64,000 bases of DNA, from NCBI GenBank assembly GCA_964596345.1, contig CAZQSZ010000001.1, positions 558,001-622,000 of the forward strand. The letters are read 5' to 3'. Under the pieces are notes generated by a model, which worked only from the letters and a program-made list of their open reading frames with translations, did no database searches and had not been told where the DNA came from. The translations under genes and the position numbers were made by a program. Positions 26,471 to 34,042 of this stretch are shown one piece after another. The stretch comes from CADEDV01 sp964596345. Its GTDB lineage: Bacteria > Bacteroidota > Bacteroidia > Chitinophagales > Chitinophagaceae. Each line of letters begins with the position of its first letter. Positions within the stretch are counted from its first letter, which is position 1.

Positions 26471-27580
26471 ATGCCAGGGAAACTGAAGCAGGATCATTTT
26501 AAAGTAGCAGCGAAACAACCTGAAGAAGGGTCGCAGTATTTAGCAGGCCGGGGAGCACAGTTCAATACCAAAAACCGGTTCCAGAAAAATGAAACCACAC
26601 GGGAACATATCGAAGGTATTGATGACTGGGAAGAATCCAATGTGCCCACCATCTATATGGAACAGGAGTCTAAAACCATTGTCAATAAAGTGGAGAGCAA
26701 GGATGTGGGTATGGGCTATAGCATGAATCCCTATGCCGGTTGTGAGCATGGCTGTATTTATTGCTATGCAAGAAATGTGCATGAATACTGGGGCTATAGT
26801 GCCGGGCTTGATTTTGAACGCAAGATCATTGTGAAAAAGAATGCACCCCAGCTGCTGCGTAAATTCCTGATGCATAAAAAATGGGATGCCACCCCCATTA
26901 TGCTGAGTGGCAATACCGATTGCTACCAGCCCGCCGAACAGAAATACCGGCTGACAAGAGGTTTGCTGGAAGTATGCAATGAATTCAACCAGCCGGTGGG
27001 TATCCTGACTAAAAATTCATGGATACTGAAAGACAAAGATGTGTTGCAGGAGATGGCGAAAAAGAAAATTGTCTCGGCAATGGTATCTATCACTTCTTTT
27101 AATGAAGACCTGCGCCGCATCATGGAACCAAGAACCACCACCGCCCAGCAAAAACTGAAAGTGATCAATGAACTCAGCAGCGCAGGTGTCCGTATGGGTA
27201 TCATGATGGGGCCGATGATACCGGGCCTGAATGAACATGAAATGCAGCGCATCATGAAAGAAGCCAGGGATAACGGGGCTACTTTCACCGCTTATACTTT
27301 CATCCGCCTGAACGGAGCGATCAAATTCTTATTCCACGACTGGCTCTATAAAAATTTTCCCGACCGGGCCGATAAGGTCTGGCATTTAATTGAGCAAAGC
27401 CATGATGGAAAAGTAAACGATACCCGCTGGGGTGTGCGGATGCGGGGCGAAGGGAGTATTGCAGAGCTGGTGGCCCAGCAATATAAAAAATACGGCAAAC
27501 TCTATGGGATGAATGCAGAAGAATGGAGCCTGGATACGAGTATCTTCAGGAGGCCGGGGGAGCAGGGGCGGTTGTTTTGA
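26471..27580 (+). CDS. PA0069-family radical SAM protein
   Basis: A 369-aa protein with the radical SAM cluster motif CEHGCIYCYARN (about residues 90-101) and the spore-photoproduct-lyase-like surroundings MNPYAGCEH and MLSGNTDCYQPAE. Related proteins are widespread and uncharacterised; relation to photoproduct lyase suggests DNA or nucleotide radical chemistry (family inference). It ends 3 bases before the convergent DUF6602 gene. Confidence 0.88.
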   Translation: MPGKLKQDHFKVAAKQPEEGSQYLAGRGAQFNTKNRFQKNETTREHIEGIDDWEESNVPTIYMEQESKTIVNKVESKDVGMGYSMNPYAGCEHGCIYCYARNVHEYWGYSAGLDFERKIIVKKNAPQLLRKFLMHKKWDATPIMLSGNTDCYQPAEQKYRLTRGLLEVCNEFNQPVGILTKNSWILKDKDVLQEMAKKKIVSAMVSITSFNEDLRRIMEPRTTTAQQKLKVINELSSAGVRMGIMMGPMIPGLNEHEMQRIMKEARDNGATFTAYTFIRLNGAIKFLFHDWLYKNFPDRADKVWHLIEQSHDGKVNDTRWGVRMRGEGSIAELVAQQYKKYGKLYGMNAEEWSLDTSIFRRPGEQGRLF

Positions 27581-27583
27581 GAA

Positions 27584-28510
27584 TTATATTGGATTTATTT
27601 GAAACCTTTCTTTAGGAGGTACTTTTATATTAGTATAATTGTTTCCATAAGCTATGGCTAAATCTTCACCTCCCAGTACTATGTCATATAAGTGAGCCAT
27701 AAGATGCATAATTAGGTCATAGAGGGAGGTTCTTCTATGTTTGTCTATCTCAAGTAAAACAGGTAGAATTGGGTATTGTAGACTTTTGTCATTAAATTTT
27801 ACAGGTTGTAATTCTGTTTTATTTTCCTCGTAATAACACCAAACTATTGTTGCCTTTTCTAAAATGCATAAGCTGTTGATTATCTCTGATCTCTTTAGTT
27901 GTTTATTTATTTCAAAGAATCGTACGAAAATATCATCAACTGTTAAGTTGTCATCTAAACTAGTTGCGAGAATAAAGGAATAGAGTGGATTTGTGTGCCC
28001 GTGAGTACAGTTATCCATCTCTCTGTTCTCTACTATTCTAGTCCTACCAGTTTTAGGTCTTTCTAATCTTTTGCCTTTAATTAGTTTTTCCATTGCTTTG
28101 TCAAGACTCTCAATTGTTAGTGTCTGTTTAATTTCTCCAATAGCATAAACACCTTCAATTGGGAAATGAAAGCGCCTAGATTCATTTGTTGCTCCTGATT
28201 TTAAGCAAGGAAACCAAAAATTATTAAAGATTATTAAATCCTGATCTCCTGCTGTGAAGCCACTCCTATCATTAACTAAGCCTTTTGTTACTGTGTATCT
28301 CTTGGGTAGTATTTTTGAAAATTCTTCCCTAATAATTTCTTCAATCGCCGACCCAGAATCAAAATTATCAATATTAAATTCTTTTTCTTGCTTGACTTTG
28401 GATATTATCAAAGACTCTATTTGCTGACATCTTTTATAGAAAATATCCTTTAAGGTTTCAGCTGTATTTTTATTGGGCTGCCATACGGAAGTATCTGGTA
28501 TTGCTTTCAT
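27584..28510 (-). CDS. DUF6602-like protein (predicted PD-(D/E)xK nuclease fold)
   Basis: A 308-aa protein with the layout of DUF6602: LPKRYTVTKGLV, then GDQDLIIFNNFW and VYAIGEIKQTL, in which D, E and K could form a nuclease-like site. Such proteins are often found in defence or mobile contexts. The gene is clearly more AT-rich than its neighbours and has no functional partner here, pointing to recent transfer. No membrane or signal segment. Confidence 0.7.
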   Translation of the reverse strand: MKAIPDTSVWQPNKNTAETLKDIFYKRCQQIESLIISKVKQEKEFNIDNFDSGSAIEEIIREEFSKILPKRYTVTKGLVNDRSGFTAGDQDLIIFNNFWFPCLKSGATNESRRFHFPIEGVYAIGEIKQTLTIESLDKAMEKLIKGKRLERPKTGRTRIVENREMDNCTHGHTNPLYSFILATSLDDNLTVDDIFVRFFEINKQLKRSEIINSLCILEKATIVWCYYEENKTELQPVKFNDKSLQYPILPVLLEIDKHRRTSLYDLIMHLMAHLYDIVLGGEDLAIAYGNNYTNIKVPPKERFQINPI

Positions 28511-28550
28511 TCTACGCTTTTTTATTCTTAAATTACACTAATTTATATTT

Positions 28551-28961
28551 ATGAAACAAAATCGCCGGAACTTTATCGGGAAGGTCAGTCTTGCTGCTGC
28601 GGCACTGGCTGGTCTGTCCTCCTTCACCAAAAAAGCTATTCAGCAAAAAAAGAAGACCATGTTCATTCACCATGTTTTTTTCTGGTTAAAGAACCCGGAC
28701 AGTAACACGGACCGGGATAAATTAGTGGAAGGCCTCAGGAAACTGTCGAAAGTAAAAACCATCCGTCATTTTCATATTGGCAAACCAGGGGATACCAACC
28801 GGGAAGTGATCGAAAGAGGCTATGCTGTTTCCTGGTTATTGCAGTTTGATAATGATGCTGACCAGGCCAGCTACCAATCCGACCCTGTTCATCTGCAATT
28901 TATTGAAGAGTGTTCTCAGCTCTGGAGTAAAGTGATCGTGTATGATTCCGTGGATGTTTAA
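28551..28961 (+). CDS. Dabb-family (stress-response A/B barrel) protein with Tat-like signal
   Basis: A 136-aa protein. The N-terminus NRRNFIGKVSLAAAALAG resembles a twin-arginine signal, and the Dabb fold follows (HHVFFWLKNPD, HFHIGKPGD, WLLQFDNDADQASYQ). Dabb dimers form a ferredoxin-like barrel; function is mostly unknown. It would fold in the cytoplasm before export to the periplasm if the Tat prediction is right. Confidence 0.82.
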   Translation: MKQNRRNFIGKVSLAAAALAGLSSFTKKAIQQKKKTMFIHHVFFWLKNPDSNTDRDKLVEGLRKLSKVKTIRHFHIGKPGDTNREVIERGYAVSWLLQFDNDADQASYQSDPVHLQFIEECSQLWSKVIVYDSVDV

Positions 28962-29059
28962 GGATACAGGAATCTTTTAGAAGAGGGTTCCTATAAAGTA
29001 TTTTATACTTCTTTGTGTAATCTTTTGCAGCCTGGCATCCTTTCCGCAAAACCAGGCTT

Positions 29060-32000
29060 ATGCGGAATATATTCTACTCACTTCGTACTACGATCTTCCT
29101 TTTGTTTTTTTCGCTCTGCACAGCTGCACAAGTAAAGGATCAGCCTATTGAGATCAGGGATTTTTCTGTCAGTGTGCGGGCCAATATGTTTATTGCCACA
29201 ACAGCAATTACCATTGAGTTTTATAATCCCAATAATAAAGTACTCGATGGGGAGTATAATTTTTCTTTAAAACAAAACCAGGTCATTACAGGGTTTGAAC
29301 TGGATATAAACGGGTTCATGCGGCAAGGGGTGGTGACCGAAAAACAAAAAGGCCGCATCGCTTATGAGAATACCATTCGCAGAAGAATAGACCCGGGCCT
29401 GCTGGAAATGACAGCAGGAAATAATTACAAGGTGAGGATTTACCCGATGCCTGCTAATGGAACCCGCAAGATCAGGATCATCATAAATGAACAACTGAAG
29501 ATCAGGGAAAATGCTTTGCAGTATCAATTGCCTCTGGATATTTCGGCCCCGGTCAGTCATTTCGGGCTGCTAATTTCAGCAACTCCCGCAATGCAACAAC
29601 CCGTAACCGGCAATGGCCTCCTTGAAGACGAAATATTCCGGGAAAGAAATGATTCTTTTTTCCTGGAAAAAACAAGTAAGAAAATTATGCTGAAGACACC
29701 ACTGTCTTTCAGCATTCCGTTAGGTCAACAACCTGCATTTATTTGTGCATCGAAAGAAGGAGAGATGCTGTCCTTTGCCATGCATGTAAAGCCTGCTGTA
29801 AAAACAGATACGTTAATCGCTTTTTTGTCTGCTACTATATTCTGGGATGTATCTTCCTCTGCTGCTAAACGGGATATTGACAAAGAAATTAAATTTCTTG
29901 AAAAATTCATTAATGAAAAAAACCTCAGGCAGATTACAGTCGTGGCCTTTAGTAATGCAATAAATGAATCAAGGACCTTTTATGGGAATTCGCTGGCTAA
30001 AAATGTAAATAAATTCCTGCGATCCCATTTTTTTGACGGGGGCACCCAGTTAGGGGTAATTGACTGCAATAAATTCAACGCTGATATTTTCTTTTTGTTT
30101 AGTGATGGGCTCAGCAATTTCGGTACCGATAAGATCAGCACGAATAACAAACCGGTCAATTGTATCAACTCATCGCCCGTCGCCAATCATAGTTTGCTGA
30201 ACAATATTGCACAAAGCACAGGCGGACGTTATATAGACCTTTACAACCTGGAACCTGGTGCAGCAATGACAGCGTTTAATAAGATCAGCAATAAACTGCT
30301 GGGTGTAAAAGCAGGAGCAAAGAATATTCCTGTTAGCACAGCACTGCCCCTCCGGTTTGATGATTGGTTTACAGTTACAGGCCAGTATAACAGTTCAGCA
30401 GGAAACAACTTGGTCTTTTCTCTTGGAGATGGAGGTAAGGAATTGAGTAAGCAATTTTTTTCAATAACTGATACGGGGGATTGCGATATCGAGACTATCC
30501 AAATGTTGCGGAAACTACAAATTTACCAGCAGGCAATAGCCGATGATAATAAACAGCTGATCATGACCCTCGGAAAAGAAAATAAGCTGGTGACTGAAAA
30601 TACATCGCTGATCGTACTTGATAATTTGCAGGACTATATCCAGTTTGGAATTGAACCTCCTGCGGATCTGCAGGATGAATACAGGAAACAGTTGTATGTT
30701 ATAAAGCAAAATGAAGAGCGGCGAAAAGAAGAAGAGGAGAATGCTGTTGTAAACAACCTGCGAAAATCAATTACGTTGTATAATGAAAGGATAGGCTGGT
30801 GGGATAAAAATGAACAACTAATCAGCTTGAAAGCGGCAGAGAAACCAAAGGACGAAAACGTAGCCGCCATTACAGCAAATGACAGGGAAGTGGTAACCCC
30901 AGATGTGCAAGAAGGGGGTGAGGGTAACAATTTTAAAATCAGTAATAATGCTCTCAGCGAAGTGGTGGTAGTTGGTTATGGCTATCAGCGAAGAATGAAT
31001 TTGACTGGTTCAGTTACAACTATCAGGAGTTCAGAATTATCACCTGGTGCGTTGAATGTGCAACAGGTGTTAGCGGGTCGTGTTGCCGGTTTGGTTGTTA
31101 CCAATTCAGACAATGGTAAACCAGGGTCAGTTCCACGGATCACCATTCGTGGGGCAGGGTCTGTGTTTACTAATAATGAACCGCTGTATGTATTGGACGG
31201 AATACCCATTGATGGGGAGCTTGCATCAATAATAAGTGTACATAATATCGAAACAATAACTGTACTAAAAGGAATCCAGGCTAGTATTCTCTATGGAAGC
31301 AGGGCAGCTAACGGGGCAATCGTTATTGTTACAAAAAGCGGCTACCGGTCCAGCAACCAGTATAAAGCAGGAGTGGCCAAATACAAGGAGCTGGAGGATA
31401 TTGAGTATATAACAGAATTGAAAGAGGTAGATAAAGGCCTGATTTATGGCCGGTACCTTCAACTAAAAGATAGCCTTGGGAAGGAACCTTCTTTCTATTT
31501 TGATGTGGCAGAGGTATTGTTTGAATCGGGCGATAAAGTAAGAGCCCTGCGCATTCTTTCCAATTTGGCAGAACTGGAAAACGAAAATCACCAGTTGCAA
31601 AGGGCGATGGGGTATATGCTCGAAAAATGGACAATGTACGAGGAAGCAATCGATGTGTATAAAAAAGTGTTATTCATGAAAGAGGAAGAACCGCAATCAT
31701 ATCGTGATCTGGCACTTGCATACGATAAAAAAGGCGATCATCAGCAAGCAGTGAACATTTTATACGAGGCATTAACTAAAAACTGGTTCCAGTATGAAGA
31801 TCGCTACCGTGGTTTGAAGTCAATGCTGTTAAATGAAATGAATGCAATCATTGCCATTAATGGCCGCTCACTTGATTTGTCGGCGATAAACACCGGCATC
31901 ATTAAGCCCTTGCCGGTTGATCTACGAATTGTTATTGACTGGAATAAAGATGAAACCGATGTTGATTTGCATATTGTTGAACCCGGTGGTGAAGAATGCT

Positions 32001-32281
32001 ATTATGGCCGCCGGCAATCTAAAAACGGGGGAAGATTATCAGAAGACTTTACACAGGGCTATGGCCCCGAAGAATACCAGGTAAAGCAGGCAGTCAAAGG
32101 CCGTTATTCCATCAGGGTGAATTATTATGGCGACAGGTACCAGAAACAACAGGTGCCAACATTTATCAAAGTAACAGTGTACAAAAATTTTGGCAAACCG
32201 GACCAGGTTGTTACAATTGAAAACCTGATCATGGATAACCAGCATGGCGTCATTGAGATTGCAGATGTAAAGTGGAAATAG
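29060..32281 (+). CDS. Chimeric VIT/vWA/TonB-plug/TPR/DUF2135 surface protein
   Basis: A 1073-aa exported protein (signal peptide about 1-23). Domains in order: VIT-like (about 25-150), vWA with a MIDAS start FWDVSSSA (about 250-410), a SusC-type TonB plug (about 640-755: SEVVVVGYGYQ, VQQVLAGRVAGLVV, PLYVLDGIPIDG, VTKSG), TPR-like helices (about 785-900) and a DUF2135 beta domain (about 950-1060: IDWNKDETDVDLHIVEPGG). No beta-barrel follows the plug, so it cannot be a complete receptor. Adhesion, or docking to TonB or to a SusC barrel, is possible (inference). Confidence 0.87.
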   Translation: MRNIFYSLRTTIFLLFFSLCTAAQVKDQPIEIRDFSVSVRANMFIATTAITIEFYNPNNKVLDGEYNFSLKQNQVITGFELDINGFMRQGVVTEKQKGRIAYENTIRRRIDPGLLEMTAGNNYKVRIYPMPANGTRKIRIIINEQLKIRENALQYQLPLDISAPVSHFGLLISATPAMQQPVTGNGLLEDEIFRERNDSFFLEKTSKKIMLKTPLSFSIPLGQQPAFICASKEGEMLSFAMHVKPAVKTDTLIAFLSATIFWDVSSSAAKRDIDKEIKFLEKFINEKNLRQITVVAFSNAINESRTFYGNSLAKNVNKFLRSHFFDGGTQLGVIDCNKFNADIFFLFSDGLSNFGTDKISTNNKPVNCINSSPVANHSLLNNIAQSTGGRYIDLYNLEPGAAMTAFNKISNKLLGVKAGAKNIPVSTALPLRFDDWFTVTGQYNSSAGNNLVFSLGDGGKELSKQFFSITDTGDCDIETIQMLRKLQIYQQAIADDNKQLIMTLGKENKLVTENTSLIVLDNLQDYIQFGIEPPADLQDEYRKQLYVIKQNEERRKEEEENAVVNNLRKSITLYNERIGWWDKNEQLISLKAAEKPKDENVAAITANDREVVTPDVQEGGEGNNFKISNNALSEVVVVGYGYQRRMNLTGSVTTIRSSELSPGALNVQQVLAGRVAGLVVTNSDNGKPGSVPRITIRGAGSVFTNNEPLYVLDGIPIDGELASIISVHNIETITVLKGIQASILYGSRAANGAIVIVTKSGYRSSNQYKAGVAKYKELEDIEYITELKEVDKGLIYGRYLQLKDSLGKEPSFYFDVAEVLFESGDKVRALRILSNLAELENENHQLQRAMGYMLEKWTMYEEAIDVYKKVLFMKEEEPQSYRDLALAYDKKGDHQQAVNILYEALTKNWFQYEDRYRGLKSMLLNEMNAIIAINGRSLDLSAINTGIIKPLPVDLRIVIDWNKDETDVDLHIVEPGGEECYYGRRQSKNGGRLSEDFTQGYGPEEYQVKQAVKGRYSIRVNYYGDRYQKQQVPTFIKVTVYKNFGKPDQVVTIENLIMDNQHGVIEIADVKWK

Positions 32282-32310
32282 ATTTATTTTAAAAATTTTC
32301 AATAAAAAAT

Positions 32311-32342
32311 TTGGCAACAACAAAAAATTAATTCAATCTTTG
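32311..32342 (+). promoter_or_regulatory. Promoter 1 of the tRNA-like/RtcB locus
   Basis: A TTGGC box at 32311-32315 and AATCTTTG at 32335-32342, close to TAnnTTTG, are spaced as expected for Bacteroidota sigma-A. The predicted start near 32350 precedes a 30-codon ORF and a terminator. Confidence 0.6.
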
Positions 32343-32359
32343 CATCGCAAAACAAAAAC

Positions 32360-32452
32360 ATGCAACGCATACAACTACATACCGAATCAGAGAATAGCTT
32401 TAGTCCCAAGGGTGACTATGCTGTGGCGGGGCAAGTATTGCTGCATGAATAA
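32360..32452 (+). CDS. Putative 30-aa leader ORF 1
   Basis: An ATG ORF of 30 codons (starts MQRIQLHTES, ends QVLLHE) lies between promoter 1 and a strong terminator. Its 3' part contains GCGGGGC (32426-32432), complementary to the 5' arm of that terminator (GCCCCGC, 32482-32488), so translation or stalling could decide whether the terminator folds. No family recognised; it may be a true leader peptide or chance. Confidence 0.4.
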   Translation: MQRIQLHTESENSFSPKGDYAVAGQVLLHE

Positions 32453-32482
32453 GTAGAAAGAACGAATTCAATGAAATACAGG

Positions 32483-32508
32483 CCCCGCAAGAGATTGCGG
32501 GGTTTTTT
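32483..32508 (+). terminator. Intrinsic terminator / attenuator 1
   Basis: Perfect 8-bp stem CCCCGCAA / TTGCGGGG with a GAGA tetraloop, followed by T6. It lies about 130 nt after promoter 1 and upstream of the tRNA-like units, so it could gate transcription into the locus. Confidence 0.85.
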
Positions 32509-32511
32509 ATA

Positions 32512-32532
32512 CCCCCAGCCCCTAAAGGGGAG
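32512..32532 (+). repeat. Dispersed GC-rich palindrome, copy 6
   Basis: C5-AG lead followed by hairpin CCCCTAAAGGGG and AG, in the same orientation as copies 1 and 4. It sits directly after attenuator 1 and before promoter 2. Confidence 0.75.
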
Positions 32533-32555
32533 CATTAAGGTATGAAAGGGTAAGA

Positions 32556-32583
32556 TTGTTTTATGTAAACGAAAATATTTTTG
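32556..32583 (+). promoter_or_regulatory. Promoter 2 of the tRNA-like/RtcB locus
   Basis: TTG at 32556-32558 and a perfect TATTTTTG at 32576-32583, 17 bases apart, slightly shorter than the usual spacing. It precedes the 52-codon ORF 2. Confidence 0.55.
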
Positions 32584-32609
32584 AATCTGTTGGTTACTAA
32601 ACAATAAAA

Positions 32610-32768
32610 ATGCTGAAACAATTACGACATAAGCGATTTAGTATAACAGGGAATGGTCAACTATCATCACCCGGCTGCTATTGGTATGCGCAGGCGGACA
32701 GGAGTAGTGTGCCCATGGCTGATGAGAATGATAATAAACAGGAACGACCGGATCATATCCATACGTAA
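32610..32768 (+). CDS. Putative 52-aa leader ORF 2
   Basis: An ATG ORF of 52 codons (starts MLKQLRHKRF, ends RPDHIHT), basic at the N-terminus and acidic later. Its coding part contains ACGACCGG (32744-32751), complementary to CCGGTCGT (32796-32803) in the following terminator. This is the same layout as ORF 1. No homology recognised. Confidence 0.4.
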   Translation: MLKQLRHKRFSITGNGQLSSPGCYWYAQADRSSVPMADENDNKQERPDHIHT

Positions 32769-32792
32769 GTGCAGCAATGCTGTAACGAAAGG

Positions 32793-32824
32793 AGCCCGGT
32801 CGTAAACAACGACCGGGCTTTTTT
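32793..32824 (+). terminator. Intrinsic terminator / attenuator 2
   Basis: Perfect 11-bp stem AGCCCGGTCGT / ACGACCGGGCT with an AAACA loop and T6. This is one of the strongest terminators in the window, yet it lies upstream of the tRNA-like units with no gene of usual size before it. Confidence 0.88.
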
Positions 32825-32860
32825 GTACCGGGTAAAAAATATAAACAAGGGAGGTAGGTG

Positions 32861-32998
32861 ATGAAATTTTTACTGGTGGTACTGGCCGTTCATTTTGTGG
32901 CAGAGCTGGTGGGTACAAAACGGAAAGAGAATAAAGGAAATGATACCGGGAAGAAAAGCCCAACAGTTTTTCACCCGGCCGAGTTTCCGCTGCGATAA
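32861..32998 (+). CDS. Putative 45-aa small protein (ORF 3)
   Basis: An ATG ORF of 45 codons preceded by GGGAGG at a suitable distance. Residues 1-17 are hydrophobic (MKFLLVVLAVHFVAELVG) and the rest is basic, so it could be a small membrane or exported peptide. It is followed by a hairpin at 33026-33054 and then the first tRNA-like unit. Family unknown. Confidence 0.45.
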   Translation: MKFLLVVLAVHFVAELVGTKRKENKGNDTGKKSPTVFHPAEFPLR

Positions 32999-33025
32999 AA
33001 AATTAGGTGCAGAAGGAGGAAATAA

Positions 33026-33054
33026 GCAATCCCCGTGAGATGCAGCGGGGATGC
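33026..33054 (+). terminator. Hairpin before the tRNA-like array
   Basis: GCAATCCCCG pairs with CGGGGATGC (one bulged A) around a 10-nt loop and is followed by TTTTCC, not a full T-run. It could be a weak terminator or a processing signal at the 5' edge of the array. Confidence 0.45.
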
Positions 33055-33079
33055 TTTTCCAACACAGTTCTTTTAAACT

Positions 33080-33152
33080 ATAGGAGCATTCCGACTGGCC
33101 GGATACTTCACCTGGAATGAAGAGGCTGCAGGTTCGAATCCTGTCTCCTATA
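33080..33152 (+). tRNA. tRNA-like unit 1, Pro(UGG)-like
   Basis: Acceptor ATAGGAG/CTCCTAT, a D-stem TCCG/CGGA with a shortened loop, anticodon arm CTTCA-CCTGGAA-TGAAG and T-arm GCAGG-TTCGAAT-CCTGT. The reading UGG means the conserved U33 is replaced by C, so decoding ability is doubtful. No encoded CCA beyond CA. Confidence 0.65.
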
Positions 33153-33160
33153 CAATATGA

Positions 33161-33236
33161 TGGGCTGCCATGTTCCAAGGCTGGCGAAAAACATTTGCAA
33201 TGTTGTTGTGCAGGGTTCGATTCCCTGGCGGTCCAC
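33161..33236 (+). tRNA. tRNA-like unit 2, Ala(UGC)-like
   Basis: Acceptor TGGGCTG/CGGTCCA with two G-T pairs, anticodon loop TTTGCAA on a weak stem and T-arm CAGGG-TTCGATT-CCCTG. The G3-U70 pair that marks tRNA-Ala is absent (the G-U is at 4-69). The D-region is hard to fold conventionally. Probably not a standard tRNA-Ala. Confidence 0.55.
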
Positions 33237-33240
33237 ATCA

Positions 33241-33317
33241 TTTGATCTTTTCGTCTAACCGGTGAGGATACAAGATTTTCATTCTTGTAATTCCGCCTAA
33301 AGAGGGACAGATTACAA
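33241..33317 (+). tRNA. tRNA-like unit 3, Glu(UUC)-like, degenerate T-arm
   Basis: The D-region (TCGTCTAACCGGTGAGGAT) and anticodon arm CAAGA-TTTTCAT-TCTTG look like tRNA-Glu. The acceptor TTTGATCT/AGATTACA has one mismatch, and the T-arm lacks the TTC loop seen in nearly all other units. Degenerate or specialised. Confidence 0.5.
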
Positions 33318-33389
33318 GGTTCGTTGGTGTAACGGCTAACATCACAGATTGTCGATCTGTTGCTATGGGTTCGATTCCCGTACGAACCG
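33318..33389 (+). tRNA. tRNA-like unit 4, Asp(GUC)
   Basis: The most regular of the set: acceptor GGTTCGT/ACGAACC, anticodon arm ACAGA-TTGTCGA-TCTGT, T-arm ATGGG-TTCGATT-CCCGT and discriminator G as expected for Asp. It could be a working tRNA-Asp. It follows unit 3 without spacer. Confidence 0.8.
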
Positions 33390-33395
33390 CATAAT

Positions 33396-33467
33396 TGCCA
33401 GGTAGTGTAATGGTAAACATAGCACACTTTGACTGTGCTGTTCTCAGTTCGAGTCTGAGCCTGGTGA
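33396..33467 (+). tRNA. tRNA-like unit 5, Gln(UUG)
   Basis: Acceptor TGCCAGG/CCTGGTG (two wobbles), anticodon arm GCACA-CTTTGAC-TGTGC giving UUG, T-arm CTCAG-TTCGAGT-CTGAG. The 5' U at the first position is shared with true tRNA-Gln. Fairly regular. Confidence 0.72.
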
Positions 33468-33476
33468 CAAAAATGT

Positions 33477-33548
33477 TGGCTTTAGCTTAATTGGTAAAGC
33501 ATCCGTCTGTGCAACGGAAGATCAGGGTTCGAACCCCGGAGTCAACCA
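33477..33548 (+). tRNA. tRNA-like unit 6, His(GUG)-like, CCA encoded
   Basis: Acceptor TGGCTTT/GGAGTCA with G-T pairs, anticodon loop CTGTGCA on CCGT/ACGG, T-arm CAGGG-TTCGAAC-CCCGG (one mismatch) and encoded CCA at 33546-33548. The extra 5' G (G-1) that defines tRNA-His is replaced by T, so charging by HisRS is doubtful. Confidence 0.62.
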
Positions 33549-33559
33549 ACAATGATAAT

Positions 33560-33651
33560 ACGACCGGGTGTAAGGGTAACATATTCGCCTCCTTCTCTTT
33601 CTGGGAAGTAAATAGCAGGCGGGTGTATTCAGTTCGAATCTGAAGGTCGTA
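33560..33651 (+). tRNA. tRNA-like unit 7 with enlarged anticodon arm
   Basis: Acceptor ACGACC/GGTCGT and T-arm TTCAG-TTCGAAT-CTGAA are normal, but the unit is about 92 nt. An outer stem CGCCT/AGGCG, where the anticodon stem is expected, encloses about 26 nt that contain a second hairpin CTTCT-CTTTCTG-GGAAG. It could be an intron-like insertion or a stacked anticodon arm (inner loop would read UUC). Confidence 0.55.
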
Positions 33652-33658
33652 CGAATGA

Positions 33659-33731
33659 TGGCTTATAGTTCAATGGATGAGAATACTGTGCTACGAACAC
33701 AGTGATACAAGTTCGACTCTTGTTAAGCCAG
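33659..33731 (+). tRNA. tRNA-like unit 8, Arg(ACG)
   Basis: Acceptor TGGCTTA/TAAGCCA, anticodon arm CTGTG-CTACGAA-CACAG, T-arm ACAAG-TTCGACT-CTTGT, discriminator G. Folds well in all arms. The first base T is unusual for a bacterial tRNA-Arg. Confidence 0.72.
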
Positions 33732-33743
33732 CAAAATGATAAC

Positions 33744-33815
33744 TGTGGTTTAGAGTAATGGTTAACTCAGAAGTCTCATAAGCTTCAGATGTTGGTACAA
33801 ATCCAACAGCCGCAA
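33744..33815 (+). tRNA. tRNA-like unit 9, Met(CAU)
   Basis: Acceptor TGTGGTT/AGCCGCA, D-stem GAGT/ACTC, anticodon arm GAAGT-CTCATAA-GCTTC, T-arm GTTGG-TACAAAT-CCAAC. The T-loop has TACAAAT instead of TTCRANY. No initiator-type GGG/CCC anticodon stem, so elongator-like (or Ile2-like if C34 were modified). Confidence 0.68.
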
Positions 33816-33821
33816 CAAAAC

Positions 33822-33896
33822 TGGCTCGTAGCTCAACCGGACAGATGTACCCGGCTTTTAACCGGGGGGTTGTGAGTTCGAATCTCACCGGGCCAA
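33822..33896 (+). tRNA. tRNA-like unit 10, Lys(UUU)
   Basis: Acceptor TGGCTCG/CGGGCCA, anticodon arm CCCGG-CTTTTAA-CCGGG, T-arm GTGAG-TTCGAAT-CTCAC, discriminator A. The anticodon loop is canonical for Lys. The D-stem is imperfect. Confidence 0.75.
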
Positions 33897-33900
33897 CAAT

Positions 33901-33972
33901 GGATGAAAAGCTCAAAGGCTGAGCAGCGGTTTGTTAAGCCGTTGGCTGAAGGTTCGACTCCTTCTTCATCCG
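33901..33972 (+). tRNA. tRNA-like unit 11, Asn(GUU)
   Basis: Acceptor GGATGAA/TTCATCC, D-stem GCTC/GAGC, anticodon arm GCGGT-TTGTTAA-GCCGT, T-arm GAAGG-TTCGACT-CCTTC, discriminator G. Well formed. The 70 nt after it (33973-34042) hold only a loose ATGATGA/TCATCAT inverted repeat and no clear unit. Confidence 0.75.
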
Positions 33973-34042
33973 CAATGTTGAGAGATGAATATAATTCGAT
34001 GATGAGGAAATAGGGATCAGTCAATTTTCATCATAAACAACT

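Noticed and set aside
33238..33427. Minus-strand ORFs over the tRNA-like units
   Set aside because: They are antisense to base-paired tRNA arms, encode low-complexity peptides with no motif, and lack promoters.
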